64,000 bases of DNA from contig JAOSKV010000001.1 in NCBI GenBank assembly GCA_027493405.1, positions 808,855-872,854 on the forward strand, written 5' to 3'. A program made the position numbers and the translations under genes. Each line of letters starts with the position of its first letter. Position 1 is the first letter of the stretch. The notes under the pieces were generated by a model. It did not search any database. It saw nothing but the letters and a program-made list of their open reading frames with translations, and was not told the DNA's origin. This document shows positions 43,162 to 52,509 of this stretch, in pieces. This stretch comes from FEB-22 sp003105195 (lineage in GTDB: Bacteria > Pseudomonadota > Alphaproteobacteria > Rhizobiales > Xanthobacteraceae).

Positions 43162-43992
43162 TCAAGAGCAGGAGACGCTCTGGACCGCTTCTGCCCGCGG
43201 CCGGGCGTCGTCGCATGTCGATGCCGACGACGGCGCTATTTCGACGATCCGCGTCTCGCTGGCAACGCGCCAAGCCGGATCGAACCGGTGCACCTGATAG
43301 ATCGGTCGCCTCATCATCTGAGCCGGATACTCACCTCTGCGCAGTGTCGTCGCGACGCTCGGCATCACCGTCGCCGGGATGCTCCCGACATGACCGGCAG
43401 CGGCCCGGTGAACATGGCCGCTGAAAACGGCGACGACCCGCCCGGAGTGCTGCAAGGCCCTGCGCAGTTCCGCCATCGCCTCCGATGTCTCGAAGTGGAG
43501 CCGGTCCGGTCCCACGGTGACCTCGAACGGCGGATGGTGGGTGAAGACCGCAATCGGCTTGGTCGTCTCGGCATCGATCAGGCGGATCAAGCGCCTCACC
43601 CGCTCGGGGCAAAAGTCACCCTTGTTGCTGCGTGAGCTCAGGGTGTCCAGCGCAATCAGCCGTACCGGGTGATCCTCGATCGCATAGTCGAGGAAGTCGG
43701 AACTGGGCTCGAAATATCCGCATCCCGAGAAGGCCTCACGAAAGGTCGACCTGTTGTCCTTGTTGCCGGCGAGGACGTGGACCGGCGCGCGCGCCTTCGC
43801 GAGTATGGCCAGCGCCCGGGCGTATTCGTCCCGCCGTCCGTGGTGAACGATATCCCCGGTGTGAACGATCACATCGGGCGCCGGCTCGAGCGCGTTGATG
43901 TCCGCAATCGTGCTTTCGAAATCCTGGATCCTGCGATCGGCATCCGGAGCATCCAGGGCGAGATGCGTGTCGGAGATTTGCGCAATGATCAT
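43162..43992 (-). CDS. CpdA-like metallophosphoesterase
   Basis: A 276-residue calcineurin-type phosphoesterase. It has the metal motifs D-x-H (QISDTHLAL), GD (HTGDIVHHG), GN-K-D (AGNKDNRSTF) and HHPPF, and GHVH (FSGHVHRAA) near residue 205, matching class III phosphodiesterases. The start overlaps the sat stop (ATGA), so it is co-translated with ATP sulfurylase. A cyclic-nucleotide or adenylate-type substrate is possible; linkage to APS chemistry is unusual and could mean hydrolysis of a nucleotide by-product. Confidence 0.8.
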   Translation of the reverse strand: MIIAQISDTHLALDAPDADRRIQDFESTIADINALEPAPDVIVHTGDIVHHGRRDEYARALAILAKARAPVHVLAGNKDNRSTFREAFSGCGYFEPSSDFLDYAIEDHPVRLIALDTLSSRSNKGDFCPERVRRLIRLIDAETTKPIAVFTHHPPFEVTVGPDRLHFETSEAMAELRRALQHSGRVVAVFSGHVHRAAAGHVGSIPATVMPSVATTLRRGEYPAQMMRRPIYQVHRFDPAWRVASETRIVEIAPSSASTCDDARPRAEAVQSVSCS

Positions 43993-45179
43993 GATGGCGG
44001 GCCCGCCTGTCGCAGGCCGGCGTAATACTCCTTGAGGATCGCCACGACCTCCGGCCGGCTGAACTCGGGCGGCACCTCCGCGTTGGTCGAGAGCATCTCG
44101 CGCTGCTGCGTGCCGGAGATGGAAATGTGGTGTTCCGGATCGTGAGGACAGGTCTTCGCCGTCGCCATTCCGTAGCACTTGCGGCAGTAGAAGGTGACGT
44201 CGATCTTCAGCGGCTTGCAGAGCAGCGCACCGGGCCACAATTGGTCGAAGATGTGGTGCGCGTCGAATGGACCGTAGTAGTCGCCAACGCCGGCATGGTC
44301 ACGTCCGACGATGAGATGCGAGCAGCCGAAGTTCTGGCGGATGAGAGCGTGAAGCAACGCTTCGCGAGGGCCCGCATAGCGCATCTCGATCGGATAGCCT
44401 GCCTGAACGACGGTCCCCGGGCGAAAATAGTTGTCGATCATCGCCTGGATTGCCCGGGTGCGGATCTCCGCCGGAATATCGCCTGCCTTCAGCTTCCCGA
44501 GCACTTGATGGATGAAAACGCCGTCCGACACTTCCACCGCGATCTTCACCAGGTACTCGTGGCTGCGGTGCATCGGATTGCGGGTCTGGAAGGCGGCGAC
44601 CTCCGACCAGCCTCGCTCCAGGAACATCGCCCTCGCCTTGGCGGGACGGATATAGAGATCCGGGTATTTGACCGGATACTCGCCTTCACTGAGCACCATC
44701 ACCGGCCCGGCCAGGTTGACATCGCCCTGAGCCAGCACTTTCGCCACGCCCGGATGCTTCGGGTCGGCGGTACGGTAGACGTGCTCGGCCTCGAGCTTCT
44801 TGTCGACGGAGTATTTCTCGCGAACCTGCATCACGGCAAGGATGCCGCCGGTCTCCGCGGCGACGAGTGCAACCTCCTCTTCGGCGTGAATGCCGTCGGC
44901 GAGGTCTCTGCCTATCGGAAGCGTGATCGGGATCGGCCAGAAGGTGCCGCCGGTCAGCTTCATGTCCAGGCACGAACCGCGCCAATCATCGTGCCCCATG
45001 AACCCGTCGAGTGGCGTGTAGGCCCCCATCGCCAGCATGAAGACGTCGGAGACCGCACGCGAGTCGAGAGGGACCTTTCGGAGCTTCTGCGCCCGCTTGC
45101 CCTCCTCGGCCCGCTCCGCCTCGGGCAGAAGCAAAGGCTTGACCGTCTCCGAGCCGTGCGGCGGTACGAGTTGAGGCAT
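43989..45179 (-). CDS. sat: ATP sulfurylase (dissimilatory Sat)
   Basis: A 396-residue sulfate adenylyltransferase. Motifs are QTRNPMHRSHEYLVK near residue 199 (the ATP-binding QxRNxxHxxH), GRDHAGVGDYYGPFDAH near 293, and the zinc-type FYCRKCYGMATAKTC near 334, all characteristic of dissimilatory Sat. In a sulfur oxidiser it works in the APS to ATP plus sulfate direction. It is downstream of aprA in the apr–sat region, with a metallophosphoesterase overlapped behind. Confidence 0.95.
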   Translation of the reverse strand: MPQLVPPHGSETVKPLLLPEAERAEEGKRAQKLRKVPLDSRAVSDVFMLAMGAYTPLDGFMGHDDWRGSCLDMKLTGGTFWPIPITLPIGRDLADGIHAEEEVALVAAETGGILAVMQVREKYSVDKKLEAEHVYRTADPKHPGVAKVLAQGDVNLAGPVMVLSEGEYPVKYPDLYIRPAKARAMFLERGWSEVAAFQTRNPMHRSHEYLVKIAVEVSDGVFIHQVLGKLKAGDIPAEIRTRAIQAMIDNYFRPGTVVQAGYPIEMRYAGPREALLHALIRQNFGCSHLIVGRDHAGVGDYYGPFDAHHIFDQLWPGALLCKPLKIDVTFYCRKCYGMATAKTCPHDPEHHISISGTQQREMLSTNAEVPPEFSRPEVVAILKEYYAGLRQAGPPS

Positions 45180-45322
45180 TGCGGTTCCTTCGCGAAGTCA
45201 GACAGTCTCGGACAGGACGCCCCGTGCAGGCCGCGCCGGGTCGGCGCGGATCGGTGTTCGTCGACGAAAGTCCTGAACGCGCGGCGTCCGGAAGTCACGG
45301 CGTCCGGAGTTCGCCCGCGCGA

Positions 45323-47157
45323 TCAGTCGACGATGTGGTACACGGGGGCCTTCTCCATCTCCCACTTTCCGGAATCGCGGTCGTAGCGAGAGAGGGTGAA
45401 GCAATGCCAATCCTCGTCGTCCAGCTTCGGATAGTCGCCACGGTAGTAATAGCCCGGCCAACGCGTTTCCTTGCGGAACAGAGTGTGTGCTGGGCGACGC
45501 ATTCGGAAGCCAAGAGCCGGTGTTGTAGCTCCCAGGCGCGCTGAAGCTGATGGAGATCTTCGGCGCCGAGGCTGGCGGCGTCCTCCTTCAGCATGCCCAG
45601 CAGCTCGAGCCCACGCGTGAGCAGCGGCTCGTTGGTCATGTAGTTGACGCTGATGCCGCCGACATATTCGTCCATGATCTTCTCGAGACGTTGAAGCGCA
45701 TGGATCGGCAGGATGTAGCTCGGCGAGACCGTACCGGCAACGATCTCGTTGCGATAGATCTCGTAGTGCTCCAACGGTCTGTAGACCTCCTTCCTGAGAT
45801 CCTCGATTTCTGCATCGCTGACCTGGGGCTGGTCGCGGCCCCTGTCGGTCACGTACTTGACCGCCGCCTTGGCGGCGATCCGGCCTTCCGTGAAGGACCC
45901 CGACGAGAACTTGTGGGCGGTGCCGCCGATGGTGTCGCCCGCCCCGAAAAGGCCCTCGACGGTCATCATGCGATTGTACCCCCACTGATATTCCGCGGGC
46001 GCGTAGTCTTCCGGTCCGCTCGCCCAGGCGCCCGAACAGGTCGCGTGCGAGCCCATGACGTAGGGCTCCGAGGTCGTCAGCTCGGGATTGGTGTGCTTGG
46101 GATCGATGTTCTGCGACGCCCACACGACCGCCTGTCCGATCGTCATGCCGAGGAAGTTCTCCCAGCCGATCGTCTCCTTGTGCGGGTCCTGGAAGGCCTC
46201 CTTGGTCACCATGCGGATCGGGCCGCGACCGGCTGCGATCTCCTTGAGCAGGGCGTGGTTCCGCAAGCAGGTCGGGACCGGATGCCGGTCGACATAGTCG
46301 CCAACGAGAGTCTTGGTGTCCTCGCGCCACTTCGACTCGTACTCCTCGCCGTAGGCGTTTTCGGTGTAGGTCTTGAGATGGAGGAAGTAGGCGCCGACCG
46401 GACCATAACCGTCCTTGAAGCGGGTGAGGACGATCCGGTTCTCCATCTGCGTCATCTTGGCACCGACGAGGATCGGCAGCGCGTAGGCGGATGCGCTGCT
46501 CCACGGCGCATACCAGGTCCGCCCCATGCCTTCGCCGACGGCGCGCGGCTTGAAGATGTGCGAAGCGCCGCCGGCAGCGACGATCACCGCCTTGGCGCGG
46601 AACACGTGGAAGTCGCCGGTGCGCACGTTGAATCCGACCGCGCCGGCGACCCGCTTGCGCGACTTGTCCATCAACAGATGGGTCACCATGATGCGGTTGT
46701 AGACTTCGGTGGCGGCCTTGCGCGCGGCTTCGGCGACGATCGGCTTGTAGCTCTCGCCGTGGATCATGATCTGCCATTTGCCTTCGCGCTGGTACCGCCC
46801 GGTCTTCGGGTCCCGCATCATGGGCAGGCCCCACTCCTCGAACTTGTGCACCGTCGAGTCGACGTGCCGGGCGATGTCGTATCCGAGATCCTCGCGCACC
46901 AGCCCCATCAGGTCGTTGCGCGCGTAGCGGACGTGGTCTTCGGGCTGGTTCTCGTTCCACTGCATGCCCATGTAGCAATTGATGGCATACAGGCCCTGGG
47001 CGACGGCGCCGCTGCGCTCGATATTCGCCTTCTCGACGCACACGATCTTCAGGTCGCGGCCCCAGTAGCGGGATTCGTAGGTCGCTCCGCAGCCCCCCAT
47101 GCCGCCGCCGATGACGAGGATGTCCGAATCCACATAAACGGTCTTACGGCGACCCAT
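45323..47157 (-). CDS. aprA: AprA, adenylylsulfate reductase alpha subunit, with a C-terminal frameshift
   Basis: A flavoprotein of about 611 residues. The FAD motif ILVIGGGMGGCGATYESRYW is at the start, and VAQGLYAINCYMG and KFSSGSFTEGRIA blocks are AprA-specific. Frame is lost near 45480–45490, in an ACAC-type repeat region, after SECVAQHTL. The proper end, FRKETRWPGYYYRGDYPKL to VYHIVD, continues in another frame, so the gene is two bases too long or one too short. The start overlaps the aprB stop. It oxidises sulfite plus AMP to APS. Confidence 0.93.
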
Positions 47158-47618
47158 CACACCAATCCTTGCTTGAGTTGATCCGGCCTGAGTGCAGGCA
47201 ACACGGGAACGTTGAGCGCCTCGGGCTCGTGCGCGAGTTGCTGGGACTTCATCATGTCCGCACTGGGCGCCGCGAGCTCGGCAGGGGACGGGATCGACCC
47301 CCACGGCGTGGTCCTGATCGGCGATACGAAATCCTTCTCGCGGCCGTCGCGGAACTTGATCTTCCAGGAGATCATTCCCTTTTCTTCCTCGCGGCGTACG
47401 CGCACGCTGTGGCCGAGCGGCGCGAAATCGGCGTAGCCGCGGCAATCGATCGCGAATTGCGGGCAGGCCTTCACACAGGAGTAGCACTCCCAGCACATGT
47501 TCGGTTCGATGTTGAGCGCGCGGCGGTAGGTCTTGTCGATGTGCATGATGTCGGACGGGCAGATGTCGACGCAGTGTCCGCAGCCGTCGCAACGCGTCAT
47601 ATAGACGAAGGTCGGCAT
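47157..47618 (-). CDS. aprB: AprB, adenylylsulfate reductase beta subunit
   Basis: A 153-residue ferredoxin-like subunit with two [4Fe-4S] motifs (CDGCGHCVDIC and CWECYSCVKAC). The segments MHIDKTYRRALNIEPN and SWKIKFRDGREKDFVSP are typical of AprB. ATG 47616–47618 has GAGAGG upstream. It carries electrons between AprA and AprM. The tail after residue 105 is the short form seen with AprM. Confidence 0.95.
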   Translation of the reverse strand: MPTFVYMTRCDGCGHCVDICPSDIMHIDKTYRRALNIEPNMCWECYSCVKACPQFAIDCRGYADFAPLGHSVRVRREEEKGMISWKIKFRDGREKDFVSPIRTTPWGSIPSPAELAAPSADMMKSQQLAHEPEALNVPVLPALRPDQLKQGLV

Positions 47619-47662
47619 GGTATTCCTCTCTCTCCTGTAGCGATGACCGGGTGCGAGGCCGA

Positions 47663-48451
47663 TCAATAGTGATGTGCGTGCTTGACGACGCTGCCCAGCT
47701 TCATCGGCGCGTCCGCAGGAGCCGGGAGGTTGCTGCGCGTGCCATTCGCTTCGGCCACTCTCTTCTGCAGAGCCGCTGCCGGCTTGAAGAACATGTGAGA
47801 GAACTTGGACCACGGAATCGACCCGAACAGGACCGTGGTGGCGATCAGATAGAGCGCCAGGAACACGTAGGCCCAGGCGATGCTTCCCGCCGTCTGCAGG
47901 AGCGCCCATATCAGGCCGAAGGTGACGCTCAGGACGAGCGCAACGATGAACACGTCGGCGCGCACCAAGCGGAACGGCGAATTGCCCTCGGCGGCAACGT
48001 CGACCCGAATGAAGAACCAGAACCAGTAGCCGCCGAAGCAGACCATCAATGCGCCAATGTACCACAGTATCGGAAGGCTGGCGGGCGCAGGCGTCGCGGG
48101 CGTCGGATAAGCGAACACCAAGATGGCGGTCGTGACGACGTAGATCACGAAGCCGTACATGGTCAGGAGATGGGCAAGTCTGCGCCGCATGTTGCAGAAT
48201 TCACCCGAGGTCATGACATCGACCACCGCGGTCTGCACGGCGATCGATACCATCTGCCCGCCGCCGACCGGCCGCCTCGCCCTGTTTCGGGATCTCCGCC
48301 ATTCATCGAAGAAGTATCTCGCGCTTCTCTTGTGGACGATGTCGACGAGCGTGCCGGCCACGACCAGGAAGGCCATGACGACAACGAAGGTCTGCATGAT
48401 GGCGGGTGGCACGGACGCCGAAAGTTCGGCGAATGGATTGCTGGTGAGCAT
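47663..48451 (-). CDS. aprM: AprM, membrane anchor of APS reductase
   Basis: A 262-residue membrane protein with about six helices, resembling AprM of sulfur oxidisers that lack QmoABC. It has AYPTPATPAPASLPILWYIG and a conserved WSKFSHMFFKP near the C-terminus. It presumably passes AprAB electrons to quinone. It is the first gene of aprM–aprB–aprA and is divergent from the LysR regulator. Use of AprM rather than Qmo is a subtype marker. Confidence 0.9.
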   Translation of the reverse strand: MLTSNPFAELSASVPPAIMQTFVVVMAFLVVAGTLVDIVHKRSARYFFDEWRRSRNRARRPVGGGQMVSIAVQTAVVDVMTSGEFCNMRRRLAHLLTMYGFVIYVVTTAILVFAYPTPATPAPASLPILWYIGALMVCFGGYWFWFFIRVDVAAEGNSPFRLVRADVFIVALVLSVTFGLIWALLQTAGSIAWAYVFLALYLIATTVLFGSIPWSKFSHMFFKPAAALQKRVAEANGTRSNLPAPADAPMKLGSVVKHAHHY

Positions 48452-48515
48452 GCCCGACGTTTCCTCATGACCCGTTTGTGCCGCTCACGATATCCAAGAG
48501 TTGAGAATGTTTCAA

Positions 48516-48531
48516 ATTATCTATTGATAAT
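48516..48531. promoter_or_regulatory. operator-like inverted repeat between aprM and lysR
   Basis: ATTATCTATTGATAAT is a perfect 16-bp inverted repeat, and ATCGAT repeats (48541–48555) follow. The spacing fits the T-N11-A pattern of LysR-type operators. It lies 65 bases from aprM and 34 bases from lysR, in an AT-rich island. Confidence 0.6.
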
Positions 48532-48564
48532 GTCATTCTGATCGATATAATCGATCGATAGACC

Positions 48565-49467
48565 ATGACACTCGATCAGCTGCGCATCTTCGTCGAGGTT
48601 GCCGAACGCGGACACGTGACGCGTGCCTCCGAGGCGCTGGGAATGAGCCAGTCAGCGGCGTCGGCTGCCATCGCCTCGTTGGAAAACTGTTATCGGATCA
48701 AGCTGTTCGACCGTATCGGCCGCGGCATCCGACTGACTGAGACCGGCCGGATCTTCCTGCGTGAGGCGCGCGCCGTGCTCGATCGCGCTTCGCTGGCACG
48801 GTCGGTGCTGCAGGATCTCGCTGGGTACCCGGCTGGCCCGGTCGCCATAGCGGCCAGCCAGACGATTGCGGCCTACTGGCTGCCCCGTCGGCTCGCGGCC
48901 TTCCATGCCGACAATCCTCGCGTGCGCTTCAATGTCGTGATTCGCAATACCAACGAGGTCGAGCACGCCGTCGTCGAAGGGGAAGCGAATATCGGTCTGG
49001 TGGAAGGACCGACCCAGCATCCGGCGTTGATCCGGCAGCAGATCGACCACGACCAGATCGTGCTGGTGGTCGCTTCGGACCAGCCGCCCCTGCCCGTCAC
49101 TGCCAGCGGCCGGCTCGATCTTCGCGCCATCAACTGGGTGATCCGGGAGCAGGGCTCCGGCACCCGCCGCGTGCTCGAGGACCTGGCCTTTCGGGAGGGA
49201 CTGTCGCTCGACGACCTCAACGTTTTCCTGGTCTTGCCCAGCAACGAAGCTGTGCGCGAAGCGATCGAGGCCGGCGCCGGTGCGACCGTTGTCTCACGCC
49301 ACGTCGTCGCCTCCGCCATCGCCACCGGGAAGCTTACTGAAATCCCGATCGAGCTGCCGCGACGCGAATATGCGCTGGTCCGCCACCGCGACCGCCACGC
49401 CACGCAGGCGCAGGAGGCTCTGGTCGCGCACCTGGCCGGCGCCGCCGACGCAGCATCACCTTCGTGA
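48565..49467 (+). CDS. LysR-type transcriptional regulator of the apr genes
   Basis: A 300-residue LTTR. The N-terminal helix–turn–helix reads MTLDQLRIFVEVAERGHVTR with SEALGMSQSAASAAIASLE; the effector domain begins with VAIAASQTIAAYWLPR, the CysB/CbbR-like class. It is divergent from aprM with an inverted-repeat operator between, so it likely controls apr–sat and itself. An APS-, sulfite- or sulfide-related effector is inferred only from context. Confidence 0.88.
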   Translation: MTLDQLRIFVEVAERGHVTRASEALGMSQSAASAAIASLENCYRIKLFDRIGRGIRLTETGRIFLREARAVLDRASLARSVLQDLAGYPAGPVAIAASQTIAAYWLPRRLAAFHADNPRVRFNVVIRNTNEVEHAVVEGEANIGLVEGPTQHPALIRQQIDHDQIVLVVASDQPPLPVTASGRLDLRAINWVIREQGSGTRRVLEDLAFREGLSLDDLNVFLVLPSNEAVREAIEAGAGATVVSRHVVASAIATGKLTEIPIELPRREYALVRHRDRHATQAQEALVAHLAGAADAASPS

Positions 49468-49517
49468 GAATGACCCTGGCGCGTGATCCGGCGAAGCGGA
49501 CGCGGCTCGCCGATGCC

Positions 49518-49544
49518 GGCCGGGTCGGCCGGGTCGGCCGGTCC
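49518..49544 (+). repeat. 9-bp tandem repeat, three units
   Basis: Unit GGCCGGGTC occurs two full times and once imperfectly, in the 205-bp gap between the convergent lysR and fccB genes. It is GC-rich and shows no wider extension. It may affect replication slippage but no function is evident. Confidence 0.6.
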
Positions 49545-49672
49545 GGCGAGGAAAGCCGCGCATGGCGAGACGAGTCCCGGCCTGATGACGACCCCGGCCC
49601 GAAGCGCTCCCCCCCGGACGACGAACGGCCGCACCCGGAACAGTCCTCCCGGCGCGGCCGTTGCGCGTCGCC

Positions 49673-50956
49673 TCACCCGAACACGTCGGCGACGATGCCG
49701 GCGTACCAGTCGATCGACTCCTTGTAGTTCTGCTGGCGCAGGTCGGCGGCCTCGCCCTTCTGGCTGATGAAGGTGCTCGCCTGCTTGATCTTGCCGTCGC
49801 CCGGCTCGTAGGTGCCGCCCACCTTCACGTCGTCGTCCTTGGCGATCAGGCTCCAGCAGGTGTTGGCATAGCGCGCCGGGAAGGTGCGCGCCTTGGCGAG
49901 CTCGCCGCGGATCGTCATCGCGGCCACCTTGGCTTGGCTGTTGGCCGAGAACGCCGATTTCGGCATGTCGCCCGGGATGCAGGCGTCGCCCACCACGAAC
50001 ACGTTGGCGTCCGCCTTCGCCTTCATCGAGGCCGGATCGATCGGGCAGAAGCCCGAGGCGTCCGCGAGCCCGGCGTCGCGCGCGATCTTGCCCGCCATCT
50101 GCGCCGGGATGATGTTGGCGAGCGCCGCCTTGTAGCTCGCCAGATCGGTCTTCACCTCGCCGGTCTTCGGGTCGACCGACTTCACCCCGCCGTGCACCTT
50201 CGGGTCCTGCCACTCGATCATGCCCGGGTAGTGCTTCTCCCACCCCTCCATGAACAGCCCCTGCTTGGAGAAGGCGGGCTTGGGATCGAGGATCACGATC
50301 TTCGACTTCTTGTGCCCCTTGCTCTTGAGCACGTGCGCGAACATCGAGACCCGCTCGTAGGGGCCGGGCGGGCAGCGATAGGGGTTGGGCGGCGCCACCA
50401 TCACGATCAGGTCGCCGTCCTTGAGCGCATGGAGCTTCTTCACCAGCAGCTGGGTCTGCGCCCCCGCCTTCCAGGCGTGCGGCATCGCCTCGGCGGCCTT
50501 CTCCGAATAGCCCGGCACCGAGTCCCATTTCAGGTCGATGCCCGGCGCCACCACCAGCCGGTCGTAGGCCACCCGCTTGCCGCCGGCGAGCACCACCTGG
50601 CGCTTGTCGCGGTCGATCGAGGCGGCCGCCTCGTGCACCACCTTCACCCCGCCCTTGCGCACCTTGTCGTAGGAATGCGTGATCGACTTGAAGTCGCGGA
50701 AGCCGCCCACATAGAGGTTGGAGAAGAAGCAGGTGGTGAAACTCTTCTGCGGCTCGATCAGGGTCACCTCGATCGCACCCGCCGAATCCTTGGCGACGTA
50801 GCGCGCGACCGTCCCGCCGCCCGGCCCGCCCCCCACCACCACCAGCTTCGGCTTCGCCTGCCCCAGCACCGCCGGCGCGAACAGCGGCGTCGAGGCCAGC
50901 GATAGCAGCGAGGCCCCCGCGAGCTCGCTAAAGCGGCGCCGTGTCATGTCCGTCAT
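49673..50956 (-). CDS. fccB: FccB, flavocytochrome c sulfide dehydrogenase flavoprotein
   Basis: A 427-residue flavoprotein with a twin-arginine signal (TRRRFSELAGASLLSLAST). It has an FAD motif LVVVGGGPGGGTVARYVA, the redox-disulfide cysteine contexts PNPYRCPPGPYERV and DASGFCPIDPAS, and a VVGDACIPGDMPKSAFSANSQ segment near the flavin. It oxidises sulfide to sulfane sulfur in the periplasm. ATG 50954–50956 has GGAGGGG upstream. Confidence 0.93.
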   Translation of the reverse strand: MTDMTRRRFSELAGASLLSLASTPLFAPAVLGQAKPKLVVVGGGPGGGTVARYVAKDSAGAIEVTLIEPQKSFTTCFFSNLYVGGFRDFKSITHSYDKVRKGGVKVVHEAAASIDRDKRQVVLAGGKRVAYDRLVVAPGIDLKWDSVPGYSEKAAEAMPHAWKAGAQTQLLVKKLHALKDGDLIVMVAPPNPYRCPPGPYERVSMFAHVLKSKGHKKSKIVILDPKPAFSKQGLFMEGWEKHYPGMIEWQDPKVHGGVKSVDPKTGEVKTDLASYKAALANIIPAQMAGKIARDAGLADASGFCPIDPASMKAKADANVFVVGDACIPGDMPKSAFSANSQAKVAAMTIRGELAKARTFPARYANTCWSLIAKDDDVKVGGTYEPGDGKIKQASTFISQKGEAADLRQQNYKESIDWYAGIVADVFG

Positions 50957-50975
50957 GGTCCCCTCCTTCATGTTG

Positions 50976-51299
50976 TCATGGTTGCTTGGTCTCTGAGAAA
51001 TAGAGTGCAAGCGCCGCGATCTCCTCGTCCGTGAGGCGGCTTGCGATGTTCTGCATCACCGGGTTCGGCAGCTCTCTGCCGCGGTAGGCTCTCATCACGA
51101 TGCCGAAGGTCGATTCGGCCATCCCGAAGATATTGGGGATCGTGCTGGTCGCCGTCCCGGTGCGGTGGCAGGTCAGGCATTCCGAGGCGAGATAACGCCC
51201 GAACTCCGCATCCGCCGCGCGCGATGTCCCCGCCCCGTGCCGCATGGCCGCCGCACTTGCGATCGCGACGGTGGCGGCGAGAACCAGCAACCGGCGCAT
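50976..51299 (-). CDS. fccA: FccA, small cytochrome c partner of FccB
   Basis: A 107-residue secreted c-type cytochrome with a single heme motif CLTCH, the form found as the FccA subunit in many proteobacteria. The signal MRRLLVLAATVAIASAAAM leads to FGRYLASECLTCH; a longer frame adds an implausible Arg-rich start. It is 19 bases upstream of fccB, and receives electrons from FAD. The Met ligand is likely in NPVMQNIASRL. Confidence 0.88.
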   Translation of the reverse strand: MRRLLVLAATVAIASAAAMRHGAGTSRAADAEFGRYLASECLTCHRTGTATSTIPNIFGMAESTFGIVMRAYRGRELPNPVMQNIASRLTDEEIAALALYFSETKQP

Positions 51300-51434
51300 G
51301 CTGTCCGGAACGACCGTCGCAGCGCGCCTCCTCCTGGACCTCCACGGGTCGCGAATCGAACCATCGGAAGCGAGGCGTTCCTGCTGTGGGTTCAACTGGG
51401 TGATCACGTAAAGATGCTTCCTGGCTGCTGTTGA

Positions 51435-52202
51435 TCAGTCGATCGCTTGTCGCCGGGGCCTGGCCGCGGGCGTCACGTCGAGAATCCGGGCGCGGTCGAT
51501 GATCTTGATGTCCGTCTTGCAGTCGGTCATGCAGGGGTTGGGGTTCCAGAACGCTCGTTCGGTCGTCTCGCGGTCGTCGTCGTGGAAGCCTCTCTCGTTG
51601 GGCATGCTGATCTTGCGGAACGTTTCTTTCGTCAGCTCGAAGTCCTCGTCGACGATGTCGTTGAGAAAAAGCAGGTAGGCGGCGACCGCATAGACCTCGT
51701 CATTGCTGAGCGATTGAGCGTCCCCAAAAGGCTGGGCACGCCTGACGTAATCGATGAGCGTCGACGCGTAGGGCCAATATGACCCGATCGTCTTGACCGG
51801 CCTGTCGCCTGCCAGCGTGCCGGCCCTGCCCGACAGGGCCGGCCAGCGCCCCAGGCCCTCTCCGAAATCGCCATGGCAGCCGGCGCATCGCTGGGTGTAG
51901 AGACCCTCGCCATCCTTCACGGCACCCTTGCCGGGCGGAAGTCCCTGGCCGTCGGGGCGTATGTCGATGTCCCAGCCGGCAATCTCCTCGGGACTGGCCT
52001 CTCGGCCGATACCGAGACGTCTTGAAACTTCGGCGGTCCGCTCGCCCGGCGCGTGGGGCGCAAGAGCACTCGCCGCTGCGGCGACCTTGCTCCACCCGCC
52101 AGGCAGAAGGCCGACAGCCGCCAGGACCACGAGCGCATGGAATAGCCTGGACGTTTTCGATGCGATCCCTCTTCGGGGCGCGCCGCCTCGGGACGCCAGC
52201 AT
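51435..52202 (-). CDS. SoxD-like cytochrome c
   Basis: A secreted cytochrome. LGIGREASPEEIAGWDIDIRPDGQGLP is a SoxD hallmark, followed by heme CAGCH near residue 130 and the distal DEVYAVAAYLLFLNDIV. It would be the cytochrome partner of SoxC-type sulfane dehydrogenase, but soxC is not in this window. The C-terminus has an extra CMTDC pair. Start is uncertain: ATG 52202 gives a Lys/Arg-rich leader plus a hydrophobic signal, ATG 52331 a longer one; neither has a clear ribosome site. The gap 52203–52509 shows nothing else. Confidence 0.75.
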   Translation of the reverse strand: MLASRGGAPRRGIASKTSRLFHALVVLAAVGLLPGGWSKVAAAASALAPHAPGERTAEVSRRLGIGREASPEEIAGWDIDIRPDGQGLPPGKGAVKDGEGLYTQRCAGCHGDFGEGLGRWPALSGRAGTLAGDRPVKTIGSYWPYASTLIDYVRRAQPFGDAQSLSNDEVYAVAAYLLFLNDIVDEDFELTKETFRKISMPNERGFHDDDRETTERAFWNPNPCMTDCKTDIKIIDRARILDVTPAARPRRQAID

Positions 52203-52509
52203 TGCGACAGGACGGACTGCTTCTGCGCCAGTTTCGCAACCGGCGCTCCGACGGAACGTCGGCCAAATTCGAGCATCCCGGAAACCTGGCTGAGGGCGGA
52301 CGATCAACGCGTACCGGAGCGTGACGGCCATCAGACGAGCGCAGCCATCTTCTTCGCCGACGATCTTGTTGCCTTCGGCATCGAGCCGGGCGCGAGAGGG
52401 TTGCCCCGGCGCCGGCGTCCGGCCCGCGTCCTGTCGGTGTTGATGGTCGGGGCGAGGAATACGGCGATCTCCCATCCCCAGGCCTATCCGTTCGTAACCA
52501 GCGATCCGT

